DNA of 64,000 nt from Litoreibacter ascidiaceicola (GTDB lineage Bacteria > Pseudomonadota > Alphaproteobacteria > Rhodobacterales > Rhodobacteraceae), in assembly GCF_900129235.1 (NCBI RefSeq), contig NZ_FQUV01000005.1, positions 248,001 to 312,000 of the forward strand. Direction: 5' to 3'. This document shows positions 24,906 to 34,576 of this stretch, in pieces. Positions within the stretch are counted from its first letter, which is position 1; every line of letters starts with the position of its first letter. Position numbers and translations under genes: made by a program. The notes under the pieces were generated by a model. It saw only the letters and a list, made by a program, of their open reading frames with translations. It was not told where the DNA came from and searched no databases.

Positions 24906-25732
24906 TAGTCACGCAGCAGCTCGTTGATGCCAGTCTTGGACCGCGTGCGCGCATCCACACGCTTCACGATAACGGCGCAATACAGGTTCACGCCGTTTTT
25001 CGACGGCATGGAGCCCGCGACAACCACGGAATACGGCGGCACTTCGCCATACATCACTTCGCCAGTTTCGCGGTCCACGATCTTGGTCGACTGGCCAATA
25101 AACACGCCCATCCCCAGAACCGCGCCTTCGCGCACGATGCAGCCCTCAACCACTTCGGACCGCGCGCCGATAAAGCAGTTGTCCTCGATGATCGTCGGGC
25201 CGGCTTGCATCGGCTCCAACACGCCGCCAATGCCAACGCCGCCGGACAAATGCACATTTTTGCCGATCTGCGCGCAGGACCCGACGGTCGCCCATGTGTC
25301 GACCATAGTGCCCTCGTCGACATACGCGCCAAGGTTCACAAAGGACGGCATCAGCACCACGCCCGGCGCAATGAACGCCGACTTGCGCACGATACAGTTC
25401 GGCACAGCGCGGAACCCTGCGGCTTTCCACTGGTTGTCGCCCCAGCCTTTGAACTTGGAATCAACCTTGTCCCACCAGCCCGCACCCTGCGGGCCACCGT
25501 CTTGCTGTTCCATATCCTTGATGCGGAAGCCCAGCAGCACGGCCTTTTTGGCCCACTGGTTCACATGCCAAGACCCGTCGTCCTGCTTCTCGGCAACCCG
25601 CAACTTACCGCTATCCAACGCGTTCAGCGTGTCTTCAATGGCGTCACGTGTTTCACCCGTGGTCGATGGCGTGATGGTGTCGCGGGCCTCCCATGCGGCC
25701 TCGATAGCAGTCTCTAGCTGAGCGTTGGACAT
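24905..25732 (-). CDS. dapD: 2,3,4,5-tetrahydropyridine-2,6-dicarboxylate N-succinyltransferase
   Basis: Succinyl-CoA-dependent step of lysine/diaminopimelate synthesis, immediately relevant to dapE in this window. 275 aa, the usual size, from ATG 25732 with AAGGAA upstream; the longer frame adds 29 non-family residues. The central part is a left-handed beta-helix of hexapeptide repeats ([20 protein letters not shown] region, then [19 protein letters not shown]), with the conserved [16 protein letters not shown]. Divergent from the LOG-family gene, with an 88-bp shared upstream region. Cytoplasmic homotrimer in known relatives. Confidence 0.96.
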   Translation of the reverse strand: MSNAQLETAIEAAWEARDTITPSTTGETRDAIEDTLNALDSGKLRVAEKQDDGSWHVNQWAKKAVLLGFRIKDMEQQDGGPQGAGWWDKVDSKFKGWGDNQWKAAGFRAVPNCIVRKSAFIAPGVVLMPSFVNLGAYVDEGTMVDTWATVGSCAQIGKNVHLSGGVGIGGVLEPMQAGPTIIEDNCFIGARSEVVEGCIVREGAVLGMGVFIGQSTKIVDRETGEVMYGEVPPYSVVVAGSMPSKNGVNLYCAVIVKRVDARTRSKTGINELLRD

Positions 25733-25820
25733 GGTAGGGTTCCTTGAATCGTGTCTGGTTTCAAAACTTGAACGCCTATAGACCGAAACGACGCATCCGC
25801 GCAATGAAGAGGCAGACATT

Positions 25821-26624
25821 ATGAAAGACGACCACCGCAGGCACCCTATGCGCCACTCCCGTCAGGACATGGAGGAGGTCAAACAGATCCCCGACACCCC
25901 GCAGACGCGGTCCCCTGCCTACCAACTGGCCTTTACCGACAATGACTTCATGTGCCGCGAAGAATTGCGCCCCGTGCGCTTGCAGCTGGAATTGCTGAAG
26001 CCGCAACTGATGATGGACGAGGCCGGAATTGTCTCGACCGTCGTTCTGTTCGGCGGCGCGCGCATCCCCGAGCCTGCCAAGAAAGATACCGCCCGCACCG
26101 AAACGCTGGCCGAGCTGTCGAAATACTATGAAGAGGCCCGCAAATTCGCGCACCTGATGACCGAACGCTCCGACGGCAATCACAACGTGATCTGCACCGG
26201 CGGCGGCCCCGGTGTCATGGAGGCCGGCAGCCGCGGCGCGCTGGAGGCAGGCGGGCGCTCCGTCGGCCTCAACATCGTTCTACCCCACGAGCAGGCCCCG
26301 AACGAATACGTCACGCCGGAGCTGTGCTTCAACTTCCACTACTTCGCCATCCGCAAGATGCACTTCCTGATGCGCGCCTGCGCGATCACCGTGTTCCCCG
26401 GCGGCTTCGGCACTTTGGATGAAACCTTCGAGGCGCTGACCCTGATCCAGACCGGCCGGATGAACCGCGTGCCTTTCGTGCTGTTCGGCGAGGCGTTCTG
26501 GCGCAAGATCATAAACTGGGAGGCACTACTGGATGCAGGCACTATCGGCGCCGACGACCTTGAGCTGTTCCACTTCGTCGAAACCGCCGAGGAAGCCATC
26601 GCCGTCATCGATGCGCACAAGTAG
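25821..26624 (+). CDS. LOG family protein (TIGR00730, cytokinin riboside 5'-phosphate phosphoribohydrolase-like)
   Basis: 267-aa cytoplasmic protein with Rossmann fold. The family motifs are clear: [20 protein letters not shown] and [12 protein letters not shown], with the catalytic Arg/Glu of the second. In known LOG proteins these hydrolyse the N-glycosidic bond of nucleoside monophosphates. The N-terminal ~45 residues are an extension rich in charged residues. GAGGC is 9 bases before the ATG. Divergent from dapD; a 6-bp GC hairpin (26626-26641) follows the stop but lacks a U-run. Confidence 0.9.
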   Translation: MKDDHRRHPMRHSRQDMEEVKQIPDTPQTRSPAYQLAFTDNDFMCREELRPVRLQLELLKPQLMMDEAGIVSTVVLFGGARIPEPAKKDTARTETLAELSKYYEEARKFAHLMTERSDGNHNVICTGGGPGVMEAGSRGALEAGGRSVGLNIVLPHEQAPNEYVTPELCFNFHYFAIRKMHFLMRACAITVFPGGFGTLDETFEALTLIQTGRMNRVPFVLFGEAFWRKIINWEALLDAGTIGADDLELFHFVETAEEAIAVIDAHK

Positions 26625-26749
26625 CGCGGGGGTCACCCCGCCAGTGCCTGAGAGATGATCCGGCAGATAAGCGCGTCTAAGAAGGGCCGCTATGCGGACG
26701 AAGCAGGCTTTGATGACAACGTGCTGAGACTCGTTCTACACTGCAATCC

Positions 26750-27274
26750 ATGCAATCCGGTCTTGAGTCTCAAATACAGCATTTTGATGGTATTGCCGTT
26801 TCCGTATTGTCGGAGGCGCGAGTTGCCTGCAGAAGTGCGAGCGGTTATTTTGAAGACCTAGTATCATTGTGTTTTGATCCTAGACCGCTTGTTTCAGTTG
26901 GAGCCACTTGGATACTCAAGGCCGAGTTCGAAGAAGGTGCAAAACTGGCACCTGACCTGGTTGATCTCGTTGTCAATTCATTGGAGCGCCTTCAATCTTG
27001 GCAAGCAAAACTTCATATTTGTCAATCAGTTGAGGGCTTTCAATTTACGGCAACTCAAGCTGATCAGTTCATACAGTGGGTTACACGTCTTTCTGACCAC
27101 CCCCGCCCATTTCTGAGAGCATGGAGTCTGAATGCGAGAGTGATGCTTGGGATCAGGTACGCCAAGCTCAGACCTGCAGTCATACTTGACCTTGAGGCAG
27201 CAGATGCAGATGGAGCCGCTTCGGTTCGCGCAAGGGCGCGTAAACTGCGAAATCTACTCTCTAAGCAGGCTTGA
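26750..27274 (+). CDS. orphan helical-repeat (HEAT-like) protein, 174 aa
   Basis: Lower-GC gene than its neighbours. The protein is all-helical with HEAT/ARM-like hydrophobic spacing (FDPRPLVSVGATWILKAEF, RPFLRAWSLNARVMLG, ASVRARARKLRNLL). No signal peptide. No good ribosome site is visible for the ATG. It stands alone between the LOG gene and the convergent phytase-like gene. Composition suggests horizontal acquisition; function unknown. Confidence 0.6.
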   Translation: MQSGLESQIQHFDGIAVSVLSEARVACRSASGYFEDLVSLCFDPRPLVSVGATWILKAEFEEGAKLAPDLVDLVVNSLERLQSWQAKLHICQSVEGFQFTATQADQFIQWVTRLSDHPRPFLRAWSLNARVMLGIRYAKLRPAVILDLEAADADGAASVRARARKLRNLLSKQA

Positions 27275-27371
27275 ATTACATCAATTTTAATCATTTGGAG
27301 TGGATTGGCGCTCCCAAAGATGTCCGCTATGGGCTCAAACCCGACCTCCCCATTCCAGCAAAAAATCCACC

Positions 27372-28256
27372 TCACTGAACCAACCGGTACTCCACCAACT
27401 CGGTGCGCTGGAAAAACCTGAAGTTGTCGTCCGAAATCATCGTGACACGGATCGCCCCTTCGGGGGTGGCCCACACGGCAATGCCTTCCAGATTGTCATG
27501 CGTGCCCGCGGTCGTTCGCAGCAACTCGCGCTCGTCGGTCAGCGCGTTGCGGCTCAGCTTGAAGCTGCGCACGCGGCTGGCGAAGCCGCTTAGCCCCACC
27601 AGTTCCCGTTCCAGCAGATACAGCCGCCCGTCCGGCCCGAAATCCGCGCCAACCGGCAAGAACCCGTCGCGGCGCGGGATGCTCAGCGTGCGGTCCCATC
27701 GCCCGCCACGATAGCGATACACCGGAAAGGGCCGGTTCAGATCACCGGAGCGTTCCGGCATCGTATACAGCACACCCGCATTGTCGATCGCCAGCGCTTC
27801 AAGCGACGAATTGCTTTGCAGGGACTCGCGCCAAGGCAGGTCCGGCAATGGTCTGCCCACGCCACCTAAGCTGTCATAGGCCACAACCCGATGCGTCCCC
27901 TCGTAAGACACATAGATCGTCCCGCCGGGCGACACCGCCAACCCCTCCGCATCGGAGCGATAGCTTCGCCAAGGCACACCGTCTGCGTTCAACAAAGGCA
28001 TAAACCGCAGGTTGTCCAAGCCGCGAATGCGGTTGCCATCGCGCAGGATACGCCCCTCGGCGATCATGCCCTTGTCGGAGGTGGTGATGAAACCGACACC
28101 ATTCCGGCTCACCTCAAGCGAGGAAAACCCGCCGAAGCCGTCGACAGCATTCTGCCAGCCATACCTGCTGACAAACTCCAGCGATTGCGCACAGGCAATC
28201 CCCGCAGAAAGCCCGAGGGCGGCGAGTGCTAGTTGGAGTTCAGAACGCCAACGCAT
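27372..28256 (-). CDS. esterase-like/phytase-like beta-propeller protein (PF13449 type), secreted
   Basis: 294 aa with a Sec signal peptide ([15 protein letters not shown]). The rest has the blocks of the 'esterase-like activity of phytase' family: [54 protein letters not shown] and [16 protein letters not shown], each ending a propeller blade, plus [10 protein letters not shown]. Activity is not established for most members. Its start lies 28 bp inside the end of mepA, so it is coupled to that gene and to the upstream MFS gene. Confidence 0.85.
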   Translation of the reverse strand: MRWRSELQLALAALGLSAGIACAQSLEFVSRYGWQNAVDGFGGFSSLEVSRNGVGFITTSDKGMIAEGRILRDGNRIRGLDNLRFMPLLNADGVPWRSYRSDAEGLAVSPGGTIYVSYEGTHRVVAYDSLGGVGRPLPDLPWRESLQSNSSLEALAIDNAGVLYTMPERSGDLNRPFPVYRYRGGRWDRTLSIPRRDGFLPVGADFGPDGRLYLLERELVGLSGFASRVRSFKLSRNALTDERELLRTTAGTHDNLEGIAVWATPEGAIRVTMISDDNFRFFQRTELVEYRLVQ

Positions 28257-29104
28257 GCTTTTGGTAGATCAGCTAGCCGCAGTTCGCGCCGCTTCTTCGC
28301 TTTCGGCGGGTTCTTTGGCGGGGGTGGCGGGTTCAGGATGTTGTTCACCCATTGCTGGGCATCTGCGCAGCCGTCACCAGCGGGTGGCGGGTCTTGGTTC
28401 ACGCAACCGCGCGACCCTTTCGGGCAGCTCAGGCGCACGTGGAAATGGTAGTGATGTCCCCACCAAGGCCGGATTTTGCGCAGCCATGCCCGCTTGCGCT
28501 TGCTTTTGGCCTTCTCGTCCTTGCACATCTGCACCTTCGCACCGGGGAAGACGAAAATCCGCGCCACCCGCGGGTCACTCGCGGCGGCTTTTAGGATTTC
28601 ATGATGCGCGCGGGTCCATTTGTCGTTCACATAAGCCCCGCCCGCGCGCCGCATGGACATGGCGGAAATATTCTCGCGCTGGTTGCGGTTCAGGTTCACG
28701 CGGCCCACCGGATTCATCCAGATATCGGCGTCCAGCCCCAGCTGGTGGCTGCGGTGACCTGTTAGCATCGGCCCGCCACGCGGCTGCGAGAAGTCGCCGA
28801 AATACAGCCCCTTCCAGCCCTGCTTCACCGCAACACGGCTCAGCTTCTGGCTGAAATCAATCAATTCGGGATGGCCCCAATTACGGTTACGCGACAGGCG
28901 CATGGACTGCCATGTCGGGCCGGTCTCCGGCATTTGCACCAAGCCGGCGGCGCATCCTTTGGCGTAAGAGCCAAAGGCCGCTGCTTGTTGCGCAGAGCCA
29001 TCTCTCTTGGCCCCGAAATACTGCTTTGCTAGCTTCTCCGCGCTGGCAGGCAAGGTCATGCAGACCGCCGCCAATGCCGCAACTATCAGGTGCCGGATTC
29101 CCAT
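28229..29104 (-). CDS. mepA: penicillin-insensitive murein endopeptidase MepA
   Basis: Periplasmic zinc endopeptidase (M74, LAS family) that cuts D-Ala-meso-DAP cross-links of peptidoglycan. 291 aa with a Sec signal ([16 protein letters not shown]). Zinc-site motifs [14 protein letters not shown] and [12 protein letters not shown] are present, and the six cysteines typical of MepA can be matched. ATG 29104 overlaps the end of the MFS gene by 19 bp, and its own end overlaps the phytase-like gene, so the three form one operon. Confidence 0.94.
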   Translation of the reverse strand: MGIRHLIVAALAAVCMTLPASAEKLAKQYFGAKRDGSAQQAAAFGSYAKGCAAGLVQMPETGPTWQSMRLSRNRNWGHPELIDFSQKLSRVAVKQGWKGLYFGDFSQPRGGPMLTGHRSHQLGLDADIWMNPVGRVNLNRNQRENISAMSMRRAGGAYVNDKWTRAHHEILKAAASDPRVARIFVFPGAKVQMCKDEKAKSKRKRAWLRKIRPWWGHHYHFHVRLSCPKGSRGCVNQDPPPAGDGCADAQQWVNNILNPPPPPKNPPKAKKRRELRLADLPKACVGVLNSN

Positions 29105-30489
29105 ACTGATGCGTCCTCTCCGTCTGGTTTCACCCAGAGTAACAGGACCAGCCCCAAAAGAAAGAGGCCGATGAGCGGTGTCACGCCAATTCTTTGGGAC
29201 CCGGACAATGTGGTGACCAGCGCGATCAATCCCGGCGCAAGGAACGACGTCGCTTTGCCCGCCAGCGCATACAAGCCAAACGCCTCGGTCATGCGGTTCG
29301 GGTTGGCCTGCCGGACCATCATTGTGCGCGACGCGGACTGGATCGTGCCACCCGCGGCCCCGACAAGAATACCCGCCAGATAAAACGCGATGTCGGACGC
29401 GGTGCGGCCTGCGACTACGCCCTCGTCCAGAACCGCAAACCCGAATATCGAGGTCGGCGTAATCATCACAATCGAAATCGCCGCAATAATTAGCGCAATA
29501 ATCGACACCAGAATAACCGGTTTAGGCCCGAAACGGCTGTCAGCCCGTCCGCCCAGATAGGCCGCGATGGCCCCGCCAATCACTGCGAGGATGCCGAAAA
29601 CGCCAACATCCACAACGCTCCAACCCAAAACTCCGACCGCATAAACACCGCCGAACGTATACATGCCGTTCAACGCGTCGCGGTACAGCATCGAAGACGC
29701 CAGATAATTCGCAAGACTCGGGCTTCTTGGCAGCCGCTTTATGGTGCGGCCCAAGTTGCGAAGGCCGGCCGCAATAACGCCCTTTGTGCGAGCGGGGCGA
29801 TCTTTCGAGTCCCGCACCCAGATATAGAATGGCACCATGAACAGAATGAACCAAATGGCCGAGAAAACACCGACAAAGCGCGTCCCTTCACGCTGTTCGG
29901 AGTCGAGCCCGCCCAAGGGCGACAATCCGATCAGGGTGCGGCCCTCATTGTTTTCCGCCAGAAACAGCAGGGCAAAAATCAAGGCCAGCAAGCCGCCCCA
30001 ATACCCCATCGCCCAGCCCGAACCGGAAATGCGCCCGATTTCCTCGCGCGTGCCCAAATCCGGTAGCATGGCGTTGGTGAAGATCGTCGCGAACTCCATT
30101 CCGATGAGCCCGACAATGAACAATCCCATCACCAAAGGCAGGCTGAAACCTTGCGGGTCGGCATACCACGTGCCAGCCGCGCCAAAGACGTATAGTACTG
30201 AAAAGACCCAGATATACGGAAGCTTGCGTCCGGTGCTGTCCGCGACGGCACCCAGCACAGGCGCAGATAGCGCGATTAGCAGGCCAGAGATGGTCAGCAC
30301 CCAGCCCCACATGCTTTGGGCGCTGGCCTTGGCCAAGTCCACTTCCATGCCGTCAGCCACATATTGCGCGGTTACAAGCTCGGCAAAATAGGGGCCAAAA
30401 ATGAATGTCAGCAACAAGGTATTATACGGCTGGGAAGCCCAGTCGAACATAAACCATCCCCAAATGCGCTTCTTGGCAGAGGTCGCCAT
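29086..30489 (-). CDS. MFS transporter, UMF1/Atg22-like family
   Basis: 467 aa, ~12 hydrophobic helices. The N-terminus WGWFMFDWASQPYNTLLLTF and the segment GAVADSTGRKLPYIWVFSVL are typical of the UMF1 family, to which the yeast vacuolar amino-acid exporter Atg22 belongs. Substrate in bacteria is not established; efflux of amino acids or cell-wall products would fit the coupling to mepA. First gene of the operon MFS-mepA-phytase-like. Confidence 0.9.
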   Translation of the reverse strand: MATSAKKRIWGWFMFDWASQPYNTLLLTFIFGPYFAELVTAQYVADGMEVDLAKASAQSMWGWVLTISGLLIALSAPVLGAVADSTGRKLPYIWVFSVLYVFGAAGTWYADPQGFSLPLVMGLFIVGLIGMEFATIFTNAMLPDLGTREEIGRISGSGWAMGYWGGLLALIFALLFLAENNEGRTLIGLSPLGGLDSEQREGTRFVGVFSAIWFILFMVPFYIWVRDSKDRPARTKGVIAAGLRNLGRTIKRLPRSPSLANYLASSMLYRDALNGMYTFGGVYAVGVLGWSVVDVGVFGILAVIGGAIAAYLGGRADSRFGPKPVILVSIIALIIAAISIVMITPTSIFGFAVLDEGVVAGRTASDIAFYLAGILVGAAGGTIQSASRTMMVRQANPNRMTEAFGLYALAGKATSFLAPGLIALVTTLSGSQRIGVTPLIGLFLLGLVLLLWVKPDGEDASVWESGT

Positions 30490-30592
30490 AGTTACATATT
30501 TCCCAGCACTGTTGCATTGACCTAGGGCTATCTAAGCTCACGAAGCAAGGAATAACTTACCTTACAAAACTGACGTTGACGTCACTTTAAGG

Positions 30593-31120
30593 CTAGAATG
30601 GAGGCCACGGACGCAGTGCTTCGGCTTCGGTCCAGGCCTTGATCCACGCTGGCACCTCGGGGGCCTCCATCTTCAGATCGAGTGCTTCCATAACCGTCTG
30701 CGGGGATACGATTCCGCCTTTGCCCGTCACCGCCGAGCGGTACAAGATATGCGATGTCGCCTCGCCACGCACGCGCATGGACTGCTCCAGATACAGGAAC
30801 TTGTCATCCCAGCACACTGCGCGGGACCGCATCTCGATCCGGTCGAACATCCGAACACGACGGCGGTAGCGCACCGACGCGCCCGCCATGGTCAGCCCCC
30901 AGCGATGCTCTTTCAGCGCTTTGATCAAGCCGACCCGCCCCGCCAAGGGCATCCGCCCCATGTCGTAAAGCGTCAGCGTCCGCCCGTTATTCAGTTCGCG
31001 CCACAGGTCCAGATCCCATGGCCAGCAAATATGGTGGGATACATGGGTATCCAGCGGCCCCAGCGGCGGGTCGTTGCGATGGCGGACAAACTGGAAAATC
31101 AGGCGTAGTATCGGGTACAT
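30593..31120 (-). CDS. acyl-CoA thioesterase-like hot-dog protein (THEM6/YbgC-type)
   Basis: 175 aa from ATG 31120, which has AAGGAG at the right distance; the longer frame is rejected. Pattern of a single hot-dog domain: HICWPWDLDLWRELNNGRTL (with the conserved N/D-rich first helix), RYRRRVRMFDRIEMRSRAVCWDDKF and YLEQSMRVRGEATSH. Related to thioesterases that act on acyl-CoA or acyl-ACP; substrate unknown. Monocistronic between convergent/divergent neighbours, with YggT divergent 127 bp away. Confidence 0.85.
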   Translation of the reverse strand: MYPILRLIFQFVRHRNDPPLGPLDTHVSHHICWPWDLDLWRELNNGRTLTLYDMGRMPLAGRVGLIKALKEHRWGLTMAGASVRYRRRVRMFDRIEMRSRAVCWDDKFLYLEQSMRVRGEATSHILYRSAVTGKGGIVSPQTVMEALDLKMEAPEVPAWIKAWTEAEALRPWPPF

Positions 31121-31247
31121 GTCGGCTCCTTGGTTGCCCCGACACATGCCTTATTGGGGGGCAGCGTCAACCAAGACTTCGCGTCACACCTTGCGCGCGG
31201 GCCGCGCGACGCTTACCTACTTCGCAACCTTTGACCGGAGCACCCGA

Positions 31248-31535
31248 ATGACCAGCCTTTTTCAAATCCTGATGTTGCTACTTGGTGTGGTCCGCACGGT
31301 GATCATAATCCACTTCATCATGAGTTGGCTGATCAGCTTCGGGGTGTTGAACATGCGCCAGCCAATCGTCGCCCAAATCTGGGACGGGCTGAACCGCCTG
31401 CTGGAGCCGCTTTACGGCCCCATACGCCGCATTTTGCCGCAAATGGGCGGGCTGGATCTAAGCCCCGTTGTGGCGCTGCTGGGCATTTACGCGTTGCAGA
31501 TCATCCTGACCAACAACGCGGCACTGTTCTACTAA
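31248..31535 (+). CDS. YggT family integral membrane protein
   Basis: 95 aa, two hydrophobic segments: residues ~4-32 and ~68-90. The central FGVLNMRQPIVAQIWDGLNRLLEPLYGPIRRILP block (the LEPLYGPIRRILP part) is the YggT signature. In other organisms YggT proteins have been linked to osmotic-shock ion uptake and to cell-division or chloroplast thylakoid functions. GGAG lies 8 bases before ATG 31248; the longer frame upstream overlaps the divergent gene and is not family-like. Confidence 0.93.
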   Translation: MTSLFQILMLLLGVVRTVIIIHFIMSWLISFGVLNMRQPIVAQIWDGLNRLLEPLYGPIRRILPQMGGLDLSPVVALLGIYALQIILTNNAALFY

Positions 31536-31544
31536 ACCCGACGC

Positions 31545-32201
31545 CTAGTTGATGAACGGTGCGGAACTGCCCCAAAGCTGTTTCACCCGTTGGTCGCGCC
31601 CGCATGCCGTGCGGTACTTCTTGTAGGCCTTCGCCTTTGATTGCGGCCCGAAGCGGGTCAGTATCAGCTTGTCCTGCTTGTAGTAGTCCTGATGGTACTC
31701 TTCGGCAGGGAAGAACGGTTTCGCATCCAGAATGGGCGTCACGATCTTTTGCCCCAACTCTTTCTCGGCGGCGGCTTTCGCCGCTTCGGCAGCTTCGCGG
31801 TCCGGTCGGTTCGTCACAAAAATCGCGGTGGAGTAGCTCTCGCCACGGTCACAAAACTGCCCGTCCGCATCCGTGGGATCAATCGAGCGGAAGAACAGGT
31901 CGTAAAGTTTGCGCGCTGAAATCTTGGACGGGTCATAGTCGATCTGCACCGCCTCCAGATGTCCGGTGCCGCCTGCCACTACCTGTTTGTAGGTCGGGCT
32001 GGCCACTTTGCCACCTGTGAAACCTGACACGGCCTCGCTTACCCCTGCGACGGACTCAAAGTCGGATTCCACGCACCAGAAGCATCCTCCGGCGACGGTA
32101 ACTTCCGCCGCTTTCGCCATATTCGTTTGGACGGAAAGGCCCGCCAAAACGGCAAGGCCAAATCCCGTCAGATACCAGCGTGTGCGTTTGAAATGTGTCA
32201 A
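31545..32201 (-). CDS. msrA: peptide-methionine (S)-S-oxide reductase, exported form
   Basis: Repairs methionine S-sulfoxide in proteins. The catalytic Cys40 lies in the MsrA signature GGCFWCVES, with SYSTAIF and EEYHQDYY motifs intact. The start is a TTG at 32201 with GGGAG upstream, giving 218 aa with a 31-residue signal peptide (TRWYLTGFGLAVLAGLS); a longer frame to 32273 has poor N-terminal residues. So the enzyme is probably periplasmic, a location often used to protect against reactive halogen or peroxide species. Convergent with YggT, 9 bp apart. Confidence 0.92.
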   Translation of the reverse strand: MTHFKRTRWYLTGFGLAVLAGLSVQTNMAKAAEVTVAGGCFWCVESDFESVAGVSEAVSGFTGGKVASPTYKQVVAGGTGHLEAVQIDYDPSKISARKLYDLFFRSIDPTDADGQFCDRGESYSTAIFVTNRPDREAAEAAKAAAEKELGQKIVTPILDAKPFFPAEEYHQDYYKQDKLILTRFGPQSKAKAYKKYRTACGRDQRVKQLWGSSAPFIN

Positions 32202-32319
32202 GGTGCCACTCCCGTGCAAGGTCGTTTTGAATTCTCTGTGGGGCAATCTCCTGCGCCCACTTGTCAAACTCAACCAAACTTGCCGTGATTGGTTCCATCC
32301 AAAAAAAACGTCTTCGTGA

Positions 32320-33381
32320 TCAAAGCCTGTCGATATAGGCGTCGATGGCCTTCACCCGCTCCGCGCTGGACGGGTGGGTGGACTGCCATTGGGGTGGCTC
32401 CTGGTCGCCATATTCTTCGTCCAGCTTCTCGAAAAACAGCTTCAACCCCGCCGGATCAAAGCCGGAGGCATCCGACAGGGACAGGCCGAACTCGTCCGCC
32501 GAGGTCTCCTGCGCGCGACTGAACGACAGGGACAGCAACACGTTCCCTTCCAGCACTACGTCTTCCAGAATGGGCCCGACATCGCCTGCCAGAAAAGCAA
32601 TCAGGATATACATGCTCAACGACCGGTAAATCCGTTTCAGCCCGTGTTGCTCGACCACATGCCCAATCTCGTGGCCCAGAACACCGGCCATCACATTCGC
32701 ATCGGGAAAGTCGTTCACGAACGCATCTGTCATCACCATCGTGCCACCCGGTAGCGCAAAGGCGTTTGGCCCCATGCCCGGCATGTCGCGGAACAGCAAC
32801 TCGAAGCTGTGCTCGTCCTGCACGTCTTGCGGCAGCGACTGGACCAATCGGCGATACACCTTGTTGACGTCGGCCTTCTGCGCATCCGTCAGCCGTGACG
32901 GCTCCGCCATGGCAAAGTCGATTGTTTGCAACGTGCCAACGTCGATCTGCTCGATCACGGCAGGCGGAGTGAAGGCGATGGCGACCGAGGCCATGATGTC
33001 CAGCCCGTAGCGCCACATCACCCAAGCCGCGGCAAGGCACACGGCGACCACACCAAACAGGCGTGCGTTAAAGTTCTCGTAATGATGCAACAACGACCCG
33101 CGGGTCTTGCCCGTGAGCGCCTCGATGGCGTCGTGGTCAGTTGTCTCGAAAACGGCGCCGTCGGGGAAGGTCACCTTGCGCGGTGCGGTGCCCAAAGGCG
33201 GGTCGACCCGCAGGTCCGACAGATAAGCGCTGGCAAGCACCGCGCGCTCGTCGTTCTGGATATCGACCCAAAGGTCTTCGCCCCCTTCGCGCGTCAAAAG
33301 ACGTGCGGGTTGGCGGTAAGAGGAACGCGCCGCATAGGCATGGCCGCGAAGGCCCCGAAGCTGCGGCGCGTCCCCCATCAT
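32320..33381 (-). CDS. M48 family zinc metallopeptidase with N-terminal DUF7092-like region
   Basis: 353 aa. Zinc-binding HEIGH at residues 237-241 followed by an acidic third-ligand region (SRAQETSADEFG), both of the M48 (HtpX/Ste24/BepA-like) type. The N-terminal ~80 residues form a beta-rich module (LWVDIQNDERAVLAS) found in membrane-attached M48 proteins; a hydrophobic helix near 106-123 anchors it. Starts right after the stop of the YjgN-like gene (TAAATG), so the two are co-translated. Likely membrane protein quality control. Confidence 0.88.
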   Translation of the reverse strand: MMGDAPQLRGLRGHAYAARSSYRQPARLLTREGGEDLWVDIQNDERAVLASAYLSDLRVDPPLGTAPRKVTFPDGAVFETTDHDAIEALTGKTRGSLLHHYENFNARLFGVVAVCLAAAWVMWRYGLDIMASVAIAFTPPAVIEQIDVGTLQTIDFAMAEPSRLTDAQKADVNKVYRRLVQSLPQDVQDEHSFELLFRDMPGMGPNAFALPGGTMVMTDAFVNDFPDANVMAGVLGHEIGHVVEQHGLKRIYRSLSMYILIAFLAGDVGPILEDVVLEGNVLLSLSFSRAQETSADEFGLSLSDASGFDPAGLKLFFEKLDEEYGDQEPPQWQSTHPSSAERVKAIDAYIDRL

Positions 33382-34446
33382 TTAGATCGGCAAGCCGACG
33401 TCGATGCCTTCGAGGTCCGTATAGGCATCCCCGAACGCACCGCCAGCTTCCTGCTGCTGGGTCACGAAGTCATCCATAGAGCCACCCGGAATGAAGCCGG
33501 TATGCGCCGCCAGATACCGCGCCATGCGGACCTGCGCCCATGGCAGCATCAAGAACAGCGTGAACACGACGACGATCATGTTCGTCACGGCCAGCCACAA
33601 CAGTTGTGGCGCTGTCACATTGGACGCGAAAGCATGTCCGCCTTCCAGAGTTGTGTTGTTATAAACCGCGTTACGGATCAACGCCTGATAGATGAACACC
33701 GCTGGCAGGAACGCGATGAAGAACAGCAGGTAGAACAGGCCAATGGCCTTCGCAGCTTCGCCCGGTGCCGCGTCGGGGTTTTCCATGGCCATTGCGAAAT
33801 CCATGAAGCTGAAGCCGGTGACGACGACGCCAACCAGGCCAACAACGATGATCCACGCAATCGCGACGAGGAACGCTTTGTAGAACGGGCCAAGGCCAAC
33901 TTCCATGTTGAACCGTGCTTGGCCCAGCTTGTGGTTGTTGATCGAGAAACGCTTCACCGCACGGTCCAAAATCGGGAAGGTCGTATATAGCGTCAAGGCC
34001 GTCAGGATCGGGTAGACAAGGAATGTCAGAAACGCCTGCCCGACAGTGCCCACAAACCCGAAGCGCACGTTCGAGAAGCTGGACATGCGCGCGTTGAAGA
34101 TCATCGAGCGGACGATCAGCCAAGGGAAGATGAACAAAAGCCCGATCAGCAGCAGCAGACCCAAGATGGGCAGAACTGCGGTGATGATCTGGAACACGAT
34201 CACGGCCCCGATGACGATCAGGCGGCCGATCAGGATTTGCTTGCCGGTGGCGTGGTAGTCAAAATTGCGCCCTTCGACATAGGTGTGGTTGTAGAAATAC
34301 TTTTTGGTCCGGACCTTCGCCCAAGCCGAGTAAATGCCAATCGTCACGATGCTCAAAAGCAGGTTAACGATCCAGATACCGAACCACTCTTTGGCGTTTC
34401 CGGTAAAGTCAAAGGGCTTCGCGCCCTGCGGTAAACTCTCACTCAT
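33382..34446 (-). CDS. YjgN-like DUF898 integral membrane protein
   Basis: 354 aa with about 7-8 hydrophobic segments. The N-terminus FDFTGNAKEWFGIWIVNLLL and the following AWAKVRTKKYFYNHTYVEGR are the DUF898 signature. Function unknown. ATG 34446 with AGAGGG upstream is preferred over a frame 28 codons longer. The direct junction to the M48 protease gene, common for this family, suggests the pair acts together at the inner membrane. Confidence 0.92.
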   Translation of the reverse strand: MSESLPQGAKPFDFTGNAKEWFGIWIVNLLLSIVTIGIYSAWAKVRTKKYFYNHTYVEGRNFDYHATGKQILIGRLIVIGAVIVFQIITAVLPILGLLLLIGLLFIFPWLIVRSMIFNARMSSFSNVRFGFVGTVGQAFLTFLVYPILTALTLYTTFPILDRAVKRFSINNHKLGQARFNMEVGLGPFYKAFLVAIAWIIVVGLVGVVVTGFSFMDFAMAMENPDAAPGEAAKAIGLFYLLFFIAFLPAVFIYQALIRNAVYNNTTLEGGHAFASNVTAPQLLWLAVTNMIVVVFTLFLMLPWAQVRMARYLAAHTGFIPGGSMDDFVTQQQEAGGAFGDAYTDLEGIDVGLPI

Positions 34447-34576
34447 TGTAAATTCCCTCTGTTCAATGAAATTGTTTTTTCCAAACCTCTTAAACAAACC
34501 GGAGTCGTTTGGGAATCCTAAGAATTCCACTGGCCCAAACTTAAAATTCAGGCTCTATGTCGATGCAGGAGGCCCC

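Noticed and set aside
26625-26680. Riboswitch suggested by GCCTGAGAGATGATCC after the LOG gene
   Set aside because: Only the CTGAGA piece resembles a TPP aptamer; the second conserved half is missing and the site is not ahead of a thiamine gene.
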